The position numbers and the translations under genes were made by a program. 13,494 nucleotides of DNA from Bryobacterales bacterium (GTDB taxonomy: Bacteria; Acidobacteriota; Terriglobia; Bryobacterales; Bryobacteraceae): NCBI GenBank assembly GCA_003132865.1, contig PKYZ01000366.1:9766-23259 (forward strand), written 5' to 3'. The notes beneath the pieces are model-generated. The model was not told the DNA's origin. It saw only the letters and a list, made by a program, of their open reading frames with translations, and made no database searches. Positions 1 through 6,469 of the stretch are shown here, piece after piece (the stretch's first letter is position 1; the number at the start of each line of letters is the position of its first letter).

Positions 1-41
1 GGACTGGAGTCCTGCCCCACGCTTAACGCAGCTTGCTCAAA

Positions 42-716
42 ATGAGAAAACCAAGCGGCATTGCGCCGGGAAGCCTGTCCCACCAGTATCTGCTTTCGCT
101 GCCCGAGCGCGCGCTACGTTCCATGAGCACGCTGAGCGCCGGCCTGCTGCGCGAACTAAGCGAGGTGGCGCTGCCGCGCGCCGTGCGCCGCACGCGGCTC
201 TACACGGCGCTGGTCGAAAACACGCTGCGCTTCCTGATCGAAAATGTCGGTCAGGTGGAAGGCGCTTATCCGCCGCAAGGCAAGCTGGCGGATAACTTCG
301 CCATGCGCCGCTTCGCGGGCAACGGCATCGAGCTGATCGGCCTGCTCACCTTCAGCGCATCGCCCGTATGGGTGCTGGCCGCGCTGGCCGATCTTTCCGG
401 CACCGGACGGCAACTGATCCGCGAGATTGCGCAGAGCCTCAAGGACGAAGATCTGCTGGCCGCCGGCGCCGATTACGAAACCATCGACCAGTTGTTGGAT
501 GGCCTGGAAGGCGCGGCCGGCCGCCTCGCCGAGACCGCGAATACGCCGCCTCTGGACGTCGCCAGTCTGCGGCGCGAGTGGTCCGACTTGCGGCGTGAGG
601 CGGCCAAAATCCCCACGCCGCATCTGCCATCCGGCGACGCGCTCGGGCGATGCTGGGAAGAATTGAAGACCACCGCCGCCGTGCAGGGCCGCCCTGTATT
701 CCAGTTTCAACTCTGA
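42..716 (+). CDS. Unknown helical protein, N-terminal part of a frameshifted gene
   Basis: I do not recognise this family. The frame is open after a stop at 24-26. A TTG at 33 and an ATG at 42 are both possible starts, neither with a clear ribosome binding site, and I prefer the ATG. The product is predicted mostly alpha-helical, with many Arg, Leu and Ala residues. A mildly hydrophobic stretch lies near residues 95-118 (IELIGLLTFSASPVWVLAAL), and there is no signal peptide. The frame closes at the TGA at 714-716, but the next frame continues without a stop to 979 with matching composition. Adding one base near 702-706 joins them into one 312-residue protein, and the joined length is a whole number of codons. 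I therefore read 42-979 as one gene with a one-base loss, probably a G in the CCAGTTTC stretch. The function is unknown. Confidence 0.6.
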   Translation: MRKPSGIAPGSLSHQYLLSLPERALRSMSTLSAGLLRELSEVALPRAVRRTRLYTALVENTLRFLIENVGQVEGAYPPQGKLADNFAMRRFAGNGIELIGLLTFSASPVWVLAALADLSGTGRQLIREIAQSLKDEDLLAAGADYETIDQLLDGLEGAAGRLAETANTPPLDVASLRREWSDLRREAAKIPTPHLPSGDALGRCWEELKTTAAVQGRPVFQFQL

Positions 717-979
717 TGGCCCTCTCGGCTGTGAGCCGCGTTCCGGAGAACGTGCTGTGGCTCTCGCGCTGCGCCAAGGGAGCCGCGCGCCGTACCGGCC
801 AGATTTTTGCCGGAGTGCTGCTGGATCATTACAGCGCCACTATGCAGGAAATCCGCGGCACGGGGTTTGTGGCGTATTGGGTGCGCGAGTTCCGGCCTTA
901 TTTGAAAGCCGCCGCGTCGCAATTTTCGCCGCGCCGCGTGACGTTGACGGAACGCATGCTGCGTGGCGCACGTTCTTAA
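704..979 (+). CDS. C-terminal part of the frameshifted unknown protein
   Basis: This is the second half of the gene starting at 42, in the +2 frame relative to it. The frame reads through VSTLMALSAVSRVPENVLW and ends at TAA 977-979. The segment 761-919 was under protein-level selection: its relative at 3714-3869 keeps 38 of 52 aligned residues, and 11 of the conserved codons differ only at the third position. The most conserved part is LLDHYSATMQEIR followed by EFRPYLK. The ATG at 716 could in principle restart translation, but I see no ribosome binding site. If the frameshift is real the gene is a pseudogene. If it is a sequence error, the intact gene is 42-979. Confidence 0.55.
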   Translation, partial: VSTLMALSAVSRVPENVLWLSRCAKGAARRTGQIFAGVLLDHYSATMQEIRGTGFVAYWVREFRPYLKAAASQFSPRRVTLTERMLRGARS

Positions 980-1125
980 CGAGCCGCGTGTGGACGCACG
1001 CCACGATCCATCGCTTGTTCTTCAAAAACGGTCCGATAGAAAAACTTTCCCGCTGTACCTAACCGGTCGACGACGCAGACGTTCTTGTAATCAGGTCTTT
1101 TGATCGCGCGGGGACTGGCCGGGCA

Positions 1126-2151
1126 ATGCGTGCAGCAGCGCGAGCCACATGGATCGCGCGCTGGACGAGTGAGATCACGCAGGATCTGCGGTATGCGTTT
1201 CGCGGGATGCGGCACGACGCCGGGTTCACCACGTTTGTGGTTCTCATCGCCGGGCTTGGCATCGGCGCCAGTTCAACCATATTCAGCGTGGTGAACGCTC
1301 TGCTGCTGCGTCCACTGCCGTTCCGCGATCCGGGGCGTCTCGTCTGGATTTCGAACCGCGGCCTGGGCGGCGCGGAGTGGACTATCCAAGTGGGCCATTT
1401 TCTGGATTTGCGGGACCGGAGCGAGTCGTTCTCCGATCTCGCGGGTTGGTACGCGCCCTATAGCGTGGGCGACAGCAAACTGACCGGGGCCGGCGAACCG
1501 GAACGCCTCACCACCGTTCCCGTTACACGGAATTTCTTTCCGTTGCTTGGCGTTCAGCCGGCAATCGGCAGATCGTTCACTGCCGAGGAGTGCCAGGGGA
1601 GAATCGAGGTTCCGCCGGCCGCTTTGTTGAGTTATGGCTTCTGGCAGAGGCGCTTTGCTTCCGATCCGGGCGTGGTGGGCCGAAAACTCACGCTCGACGG
1701 CGCGCCGGTCATGGTGGTGGGGGGCCTGCCCGCGTCCTTCGATTTCGCGAGTGTTTTTGCGCCGGGCAGTCCGATCGATCTCTTCGTTCCTTTTCCGCTG
1801 ACCGGACAGACCAACTCGCGGGGAAATACGACGTCGGTGATCGGCCGGCTCAAGCCAGGCGCCACGGTGCACAGCGCGGATGCGGAGTTCAGGCTGCTGG
1901 CAAAGCGGATCGAGCGCCAGCATCCGGAGCGTAACGGTATCCAGCCAAGGCTGACCCCTTTGGAACTGCACGTGAGCGGGCGAGTGCGTCCCGCTCTGCT
2001 GGTGCTGGCGTGCGCGGTCGGGGTGGTGATGCTGATTGTGTGCGCGAACCTTTCGAATCTGCAACTGGCGCGGATGGCGGCGCGGCATAAGGAGATGGCG
2101 GTGCGCGCAGCGTTGGGAGCGGGCGCCATAGACTGCTGCGGCAGACGCTGA
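1126..2151 (+). CDS. ADOP-type FtsX/MacB-like permease, N-terminal part (frameshifted)
   Basis: This is the first half of an acidobacterial duplicated orphan permease, a membrane protein with two MacB/FtsX permease units and no fused ATPase. Residues 19-70 carry the family opening (ITQDLRYAFRGM, then a membrane helix at about 34-56 and LLLRPLPFRDPGRLVWI). A periplasmic MacB-like domain follows, then a helix at about 286-306 and the conserved end of the first unit (CANLSNLQLARM, MAVRAALGAG). After ALGAG the frame falls into unrelated residues and stops at 2149-2151. The expected continuation (RLLRQTLTESVALS) is in another frame, so one base is missing near 2121-2127. ATG 1126 is the first start after a stop at 1060-1062. 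The roughly 80-residue cytoplasmic N-terminal region common in ADOP proteins is absent. The transported substrate is unknown. Confidence 0.8.
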   Translation: MRAAARATWIARWTSEITQDLRYAFRGMRHDAGFTTFVVLIAGLGIGASSTIFSVVNALLLRPLPFRDPGRLVWISNRGLGGAEWTIQVGHFLDLRDRSESFSDLAGWYAPYSVGDSKLTGAGEPERLTTVPVTRNFFPLLGVQPAIGRSFTAEECQGRIEVPPAALLSYGFWQRRFASDPGVVGRKLTLDGAPVMVVGGLPASFDFASVFAPGSPIDLFVPFPLTGQTNSRGNTTSVIGRLKPGATVHSADAEFRLLAKRIERQHPERNGIQPRLTPLELHVSGRVRPALLVLACAVGVVMLIVCANLSNLQLARMAARHKEMAVRAALGAGAIDCCGRR

Positions 2152-3569
2152 CGGAGAGTGTGGCGCTCTCGATGTGCGGCGCGGCGCTTGGGCTGGTCCT
2201 GGCGGTGGCGGGCACCCGCATCCTGGCGCATCTGGATGCATTCCGCATTCCTCTGCTCGGGGGCGTGCGGATCGATGGGAGCGCGCTCGGCTTCACGCTG
2301 TTGACCGCGGTTTCGACTGGCGTGTTGTGTGGCTTGCTGCCAGCCATTCAAGCCCCGGCCTTCGCGGTTCGGGACGCTCTGAAGGATAACAGCCGCGGGT
2401 CGCGCGGGAGTCGAAGACATGCGTGGATTCGTTCCGGGCTGGTCGTTTCCGAGATCGCGTTCGCGTGCATGCTGCTGGTGGGCGCGGGACTACTGATCCG
2501 GAGCTTCCTGCGCGTGCTGGATGTGAATCTGGGATTCCAACCGGAGAGGGCCGCCGCACTTCGGATCGATCCGAGTTCTCGTTTTTCGAGCGCCGCACAG
2601 CAGAACGCGTACTTCGACGAGGTGCTGCGGCGTGTCAGGTCCATCCCGGGAATTGCAGCGGCCGGGCTGACGGACGTGCTGCCGCTGGGCGGCGACCGGA
2701 GTTGGACTGTTTCGGGCAAAGGACAGATTTATGCGAAGGGCCAATACCCGGATGCGTTCATTCGCGTGGTGAGCGACGGGTATCTGGCCGCGGCGGGGAT
2801 TCCGCTGCGGGCCGGGCGAGGGTTCACGGAGCGGGATGCGGCGTCAAGCGAGTTGGTTGTAGTGGTGAATGAAACGTTGGCGCGCACGCTCTGGCCTGGG
2901 CAGAATGCGGTTGGACAGACGGTCACCCAGGATGGAGGGCGGCGCGTCGTGGGCGACGTGCGGCACCGCGCTCCGGAGGAGACCAGCGGATCGGAAATGT
3001 ATCTGCCGCTGCGGCAGACCGGGGATTATGCGGCAGTAGATCTGGTGGTGCGGACAGCGCTTCCGGCGAAGGGGCTCGCGGCGGCGGTCAGGGCGGCGCT
3101 GCTGCCGATTGATCCGAATCTGCCGGCAAGCGAGTTTCAAACGTTACAGGAACTGGTGGATAAGGCCGTGTCGCCGCGCCGGTTTCTGGTGTTGTTGTTG
3201 GGCGGATTTGCGGGGCTTGCGCTCCTCCTGGCGTCGCTGGGGATTTACGGAGTGATTTCGTATTCGGTGAACCAGCGCGTGCAAGAGATCGGCATTCGGA
3301 TGGCGCTCGGGGCATCTCCGGCACATCTGCAGGGTCGCATTCTCCTGCAGACTCTGGGATTGGCGGCGCTAGGAATGGCGCTGGGGTTGACAGCCTCGCG
3401 AATTCTGGCCAGCGCGCTGGGAAGCTTATTGTTTGGGGTGACGTCCGACGATCCGGTTACGTTTATTGGGATGGGAACGCTGCTGATCGTGGTTGCGGCG
3501 GCAGCCGGATATGTTCCCGCCCGGAGGGCATCCCGAATCGATCCGATGGTCGCTTTGCGAGCGAATTGA
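2124..3569 (+). CDS. ADOP-type FtsX/MacB-like permease, C-terminal part (frameshifted)
   Basis: This continues the permease begun at 1126, in a different frame. The frame joins the family sequence at RLLRQTLTESVALS (about 2130-2168). It supplies the last two helices of unit one and the second unit: a helix near LVVSEIAFACMLLVGAGLLI, a periplasmic domain, a helix at FLVLLLGGFAGLALLLASLG, the motif QRVQEIGIRMALGAS, two more helices and the standard ending PARRASRIDPMVALRAN. GTG 2160 would be the first start codon for an isolated fragment, but it has no ribosome binding site. Restoring one base gives 814 residues over 1126-3569, normal for a short ADOP protein. A deleted C in an ancestral GGCCGCC best fits the junction. 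These proteins are abundant and mostly uncharacterised in Acidobacteriota. Confidence 0.8.
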   Translation, partial: RHRLLRQTLTESVALSMCGAALGLVLAVAGTRILAHLDAFRIPLLGGVRIDGSALGFTLLTAVSTGVLCGLLPAIQAPAFAVRDALKDNSRGSRGSRRHAWIRSGLVVSEIAFACMLLVGAGLLIRSFLRVLDVNLGFQPERAAALRIDPSSRFSSAAQQNAYFDEVLRRVRSIPGIAAAGLTDVLPLGGDRSWTVSGKGQIYAKGQYPDAFIRVVSDGYLAAAGIPLRAGRGFTERDAASSELVVVVNETLARTLWPGQNAVGQTVTQDGGRRVVGDVRHRAPEETSGSEMYLPLRQTGDYAAVDLVVRTALPAKGLAAAVRAALLPIDPNLPASEFQTLQELVDKAVSPRRFLVLLLGGFAGLALLLASLGIYGVISYSVNQRVQEIGIRMALGASPAHLQGRILLQTLGLAALGMALGLTASRILASALGSLLFGVTSDDPVTFIGMGTLLIVVAAAAGYVPARRASRIDPMVALRAN

Positions 3570-4086
3570 AGGAGAAGATAGCGCAGCAGTGCGCCGTGAT
3601 GCGACCGCCGAGGATCGCCGCGTCTTCGGGTTGCCCCGTCCCCGGCCGCCGGGTGCCTTCCACAACAAAAACCTTTATTTATCGCCGGCAGTGAGCCGCA
3701 TTCCGTAAGGCGGCTCTCGCGCTGCGCCAAAGGAGCCGCGCCGCACCAGCGGATCGTGGCCGGAGTTCCGCTGGATCACTACAGTGCCACCGTGCAAGAA
3801 ATCCGCAGCAGGGGATATGTGGCGTATGGGGCGTGCGAGTTCCGGCCGTATTTAAAAGGCGCCGCGTCCCTCGTCGCTGCGGGACCAATCGCAATAAACG
3901 CGCGGGAACTCGCAATTGCCGCATTTGGCGAGCCGAGTGCCGGGTGTACACAGAGAACGGAAAAGCCCCCAAAAATTTATATAACCAACTGAAATACAAA
4001 GGCTTACAAGGATTTCAGGAGGGTTACAGCTATACTCTTGGGGATATGCTGTGCGATACTGATTATAGATCATTTCACGGTTGCGA
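3570..4086. other. Intergenic region with pseudogene and possible promoter
   Basis: This 517-base gap between the permease and the ATP-grasp gene holds the decayed gene copy at 3678-3869. A weak GC hairpin lies at 3641-3653 (5-bp stem), with no T-run directly after it, so I do not call it a terminator. From about 3960 the sequence turns AT-richer. TATACT at 4031-4036 resembles a -10 box about 50 bases before the next gene, but no convincing -35 box stands at the right distance. I see no RNA gene. Confidence 0.5.
3678..3869 (+). pseudogene. Decayed copy of the 3' part of the unknown gene at 42-979
   Basis: The frame from 3714 to 3869 reads LSRCAKGAAPHQRIVAGVPL and then DHYSATVQEIR and EFRPYLKGAAS. 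This aligns with 761-919 over 52 codons with one codon missing, 38 identical residues and 11 silent differences. Upstream, 3681-3706 still matches (AVSRIP against AVSRVP), but a 7-base loss relative to the other copy and a TAA at 3706-3708 break the frame. No similarity remains after 3869, and there is no start or 5' two-thirds. It lies in the same orientation as the longer copy, 2.8 kb away, with the permease between them. It is a remnant of a duplicated gene and probably makes nothing. Confidence 0.75.
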
Positions 4087-5439
4087 ATGTCCCAGTTAGA
4101 CGACGCCATATTCCGGTACAACCGGCTACTGGAGAACGGCCCTTGCCGAGACCTGGCCTGGGTGGACGATCTCCACAAGCGCATGGAAGAGGAGCACCTC
4201 TCCGCCGGTGGACGCCTGATCTGCCCGTTTCTGCGCCCTAATTTCATCACCCGCCGCCAGTACGACGCCCTGGTGAAAACGGGCGAGGCCCTCATCAGCG
4301 CCATCGACCGCATGCAGCGCATGGTGCTCGACAGCCCCAGCCTGCTGGCCCGCATGGAACTGCTGCCGGCCGAGAAGATGCTGGCTGCCATCGATCCCGG
4401 TTATCAGGTACCGGAAGTCGCCTCGCGCCTGGATTCACACCTCTATAACGGGACGCTGCAGGTGGTCCAGTACAATGCCGACTCGCCCACCGGCTCGGCA
4501 TACACAGAGGTTCTGGCCGATCTGTTCTACGATTCGCCGCCGGTGAAGGAATTCCGCAAGCGCTACCATTTGAGCCGCGTGGGCGGCAAGAAGAACCTGC
4601 TGGGAGCGCTGCTCAAGGCCTACAAACAGTTTGGTGGCCACAAGAAGCCAAACATCGCGATTCTGGAATTCCGGCCGGCTTATCAATCCGGACAGAGCGA
4701 GTTCCAGTTGTTTCGCGATTTCTTCCGCGAGGAAGGCTACACGGTCGAGATTGTCTCGCCGGATCAGTTGGAATACCGCAACAAAGTGCTGCGCAAAGGG
4801 CCGTTCGAGATAGACCTGATTTACCGCCGCATCAGCATACAGGAGTTTCTGATGCGGTTCGACCTGACCCATCCGCTGGTGCGGGCCTACCGCGAGCGCA
4901 CCGTTTGCGTGGTGAACAGCTTCCGCTCCGAATTGGCGCACAAGAAAGCCATGTTCGGACTGCTGACGGACGAGGCGCTGACAGCCAAATTCCCGAACGA
5001 CGAACGCAAGGCGATTCACGATCACGTGCCGTGGACCCGGCTGGTGTCCGCCACCAAAACCACCTATCGCGATGAGACCATCGATCTGCCGGAGTTCATC
5101 AAGCAGAACCGCGAGAAGCTGGTGCTGAAGCCGAACGACGACTACAGCGACCAGCACAGCTTCTTCGGCTGGGAGATGGACGACGCCGCCTGGGACCGCG
5201 CGCTGAAGCAGGCCATGCGTTCGCCCTACGTGGTGCAGGAGAAGGTAAGCCCGGTCCGCTCCGTGTTCCCCATGGTGACCTACGGCCACCTGGAGTTCAA
5301 AGAGATGCAGGTGGACGTGCACCCGCTCGCCTATCTGGGCAAGGTGCTGAGCTGCTCGAGTTGGCTCTCCACCGGCAATGGCGGCTTCTCGTCGGTGGGC
5401 GGGTTGGTGCCCACTTTCATTTTGGATAGCAAGTCCTAA
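4087..5439 (+). CDS. Circularly permuted ATP-grasp-like enzyme
   Basis: This 450-residue protein resembles the circularly permuted ATP-grasp group related to glutathionylspermidine synthase. Members join a carboxylate to an amine using ATP, but the substrates of most are unknown. Visible motifs are QYNADSPTGSAYTE at about 128-141, FEIDLIYRR at 240-248, a probable ATP-binding strand and loop LVLKPNDDYSDQHSFFGW at 345-362, and VVQEKV at 382-387, followed by a glycine-rich end (STGNGGFSSVGG). It is soluble, with no signal peptide. ATG 4087 is preferred to the in-frame TTG at 4081, although neither has a good ribosome binding site. In many genomes such proteins sit next to an alpha-E (DUF403) protein and a transglutaminase, and here neither is present. 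The gene stands alone and converges on the glycan operon. The fold call is fairly sure; the reaction is unknown. Confidence 0.75.
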   Translation: MSQLDDAIFRYNRLLENGPCRDLAWVDDLHKRMEEEHLSAGGRLICPFLRPNFITRRQYDALVKTGEALISAIDRMQRMVLDSPSLLARMELLPAEKMLAAIDPGYQVPEVASRLDSHLYNGTLQVVQYNADSPTGSAYTEVLADLFYDSPPVKEFRKRYHLSRVGGKKNLLGALLKAYKQFGGHKKPNIAILEFRPAYQSGQSEFQLFRDFFREEGYTVEIVSPDQLEYRNKVLRKGPFEIDLIYRRISIQEFLMRFDLTHPLVRAYRERTVCVVNSFRSELAHKKAMFGLLTDEALTAKFPNDERKAIHDHVPWTRLVSATKTTYRDETIDLPEFIKQNREKLVLKPNDDYSDQHSFFGWEMDDAAWDRALKQAMRSPYVVQEKVSPVRSVFPMVTYGHLEFKEMQVDVHPLAYLGKVLSCSSWLSTGNGGFSSVGGLVPTFILDSKS

Positions 5440-5446
5440 GCCAGAA

Positions 5447-5487
5447 CGTGTCTGCATGAGTGCAGACACGGCACGTTGAGAACGTGC
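5447..5487. repeat. Two abutting perfect hairpins between convergent genes
   Basis: The first hairpin pairs CGTGTCTGCA (5447-5456) with TGCAGACACG (5461-5470) over loop TGAG. The second pairs GCACGTT (5471-5477) with AACGTGC (5481-5487) over loop GAG. They touch with no spacer and fill most of the 64-base gap between two converging genes. They could stop transcription in both directions, but neither has a following T-run. The two-hairpin layout and the second stem resemble the element at 9633-9668, so this may be a member of a dispersed repeat family. Confidence 0.7.
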
Positions 5488-5503
5488 GCCACATCGCGGT
5501 AGG

Positions 5504-6451
5504 CTATTGCCGGTCGATGCGCACGGTGGCCCGCAAATTCGCCACCCCTGCGGTATACCGGCTGTCCGCCACGGCGAAGGCAATGGCGTCGTCCAGCCAA
5601 TCGTGCCCCACCCCGTCCGGGTCGTGCGAGGCCACCGTCAGCGTGTATTCCATCCCGCATAACTCGCAGCGGAAAGCGAAGCTGAGCTGTAGAACGTCGC
5701 CCGCGGCGCGCGGTCCCAGCTTCAGCCCCTCCAGCTCCGTATTCGTGCCGTAGACGTTCATGCCGGCCCGGCTGCGGATCATAAGCCCCACCACCGGGTC
5801 CGCCACAGCCTCGTGGAAACGCACCGTCACGCGCGCCACGGCCAGCTCGCCGCTGCGCAAGACGGCGGTCGGCTGGCCCGACTCACCCAGAAGTTCCAGT
5901 TTCACGACTTCCGCGCGTCCGTCGCCCCGCCGCAGGCGCGGAGCCAGCGGTACGGAAACCGTTTCGCCCCAAGCCCGTATGCGCCGCACGATGTGGCAGC
6001 GGTATGCGCACAGCACCTCCGCCGGATCGCCCCGGCCGGCCAACTTGCCCTGGTCGAGCCACCAAATCTCATCGCAAAGTTGCCGCAGCAAGTCCTCTTC
6101 GTGCGAAACCAGCAGCACGGTGGTTCCCGCGCGGCGCAACCGGTCGAGCGCCATCGCCGCACGCTGCCGTACCAGGGCATCCTGCCGCGCCAGGGTGTGC
6201 TCCATCGCCAGCACGGCCACCGGCGAAAAGTCCAGCGCGGCGTCCGGTCCCAGGTCCGGCCCAAGCAGCCGGCGCGGATCGCCGGCTTCCACCGTGCCGG
6301 CGGTTGGTTTCGCCAGTCCGGCCGCCAGCCGCAGTAGACAACTTTTCCCCGAGCCATTCTCCCCGATGACGCCGACGATCGCGCCGCCCGGCGCTACTGC
6401 GTCCAGGCCCGCGAACGGGGCGCAAACCACCTGCTTAAAAACAATCGCCAT
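5504..6451 (-). CDS. Short Wzt-like protein: reduced ABC ATPase with Wzt C-terminal domain
   Basis: Residues 1-155 resemble the ATPase of O-antigen-type polysaccharide exporters (Wzt), and about 180-312 match the Wzt carbohydrate-binding C-terminal domain (YGTNTELEG at 234-242, TVASHDPDG at 272-280, HDWLDDAIAFAV at 283-294). Walker A is intact (GENGSGKS, 30-37) and so is the switch histidine (LVSHEE, H117). However, only 47 residues separate Walker A from the Walker B position, against roughly 120 usually. The Q-loop, helical domain and LSSGM-type signature are absent. The Walker B region reads VAVLAMEHTLARQD, which aligns with LLLDEVLAVGD-type sequence as Asp to Glu and catalytic Glu to His. 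The reading frame is unbroken, so this is a shortened gene rather than a frameshift. It is the last gene of the operon, 18 bases after the preceding gene. ATP-driven export by this protein alone looks unlikely. A glycan-recognition or regulatory role is inferred. Confidence 0.8.
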   Translation of the reverse strand: MAIVFKQVVCAPFAGLDAVAPGGAIVGVIGENGSGKSCLLRLAAGLAKPTAGTVEAGDPRRLLGPDLGPDAALDFSPVAVLAMEHTLARQDALVRQRAAMALDRLRRAGTTVLLVSHEEDLLRQLCDEIWWLDQGKLAGRGDPAEVLCAYRCHIVRRIRAWGETVSVPLAPRLRRGDGRAEVVKLELLGESGQPTAVLRSGELAVARVTVRFHEAVADPVVGLMIRSRAGMNVYGTNTELEGLKLGPRAAGDVLQLSFAFRCELCGMEYTLTVASHDPDGVGHDWLDDAIAFAVADSRYTAGVANLRATVRIDRQ

Positions 6452-6469
6452 TATGGATAGGATACCGGG

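Noticed and set aside
1273..2420. Long minus-strand open frames antisense to the permease
   Set aside because: Their Arg/Pro/His/Gln-rich products are typical shadows of a GC-rich gene on the other strand, which has clear family motifs.
3641..3653. Terminator after the permease
   Set aside because: Only a five-bp stem with no T-run directly after it, and 70 bases past the stop.
3756..3992. Independent small gene of 78 codons
   Set aside because: Its conserved part is the middle of the decayed copy of the unknown gene. The internal start and the unrelated tail after 3869 do not support a separate gene.
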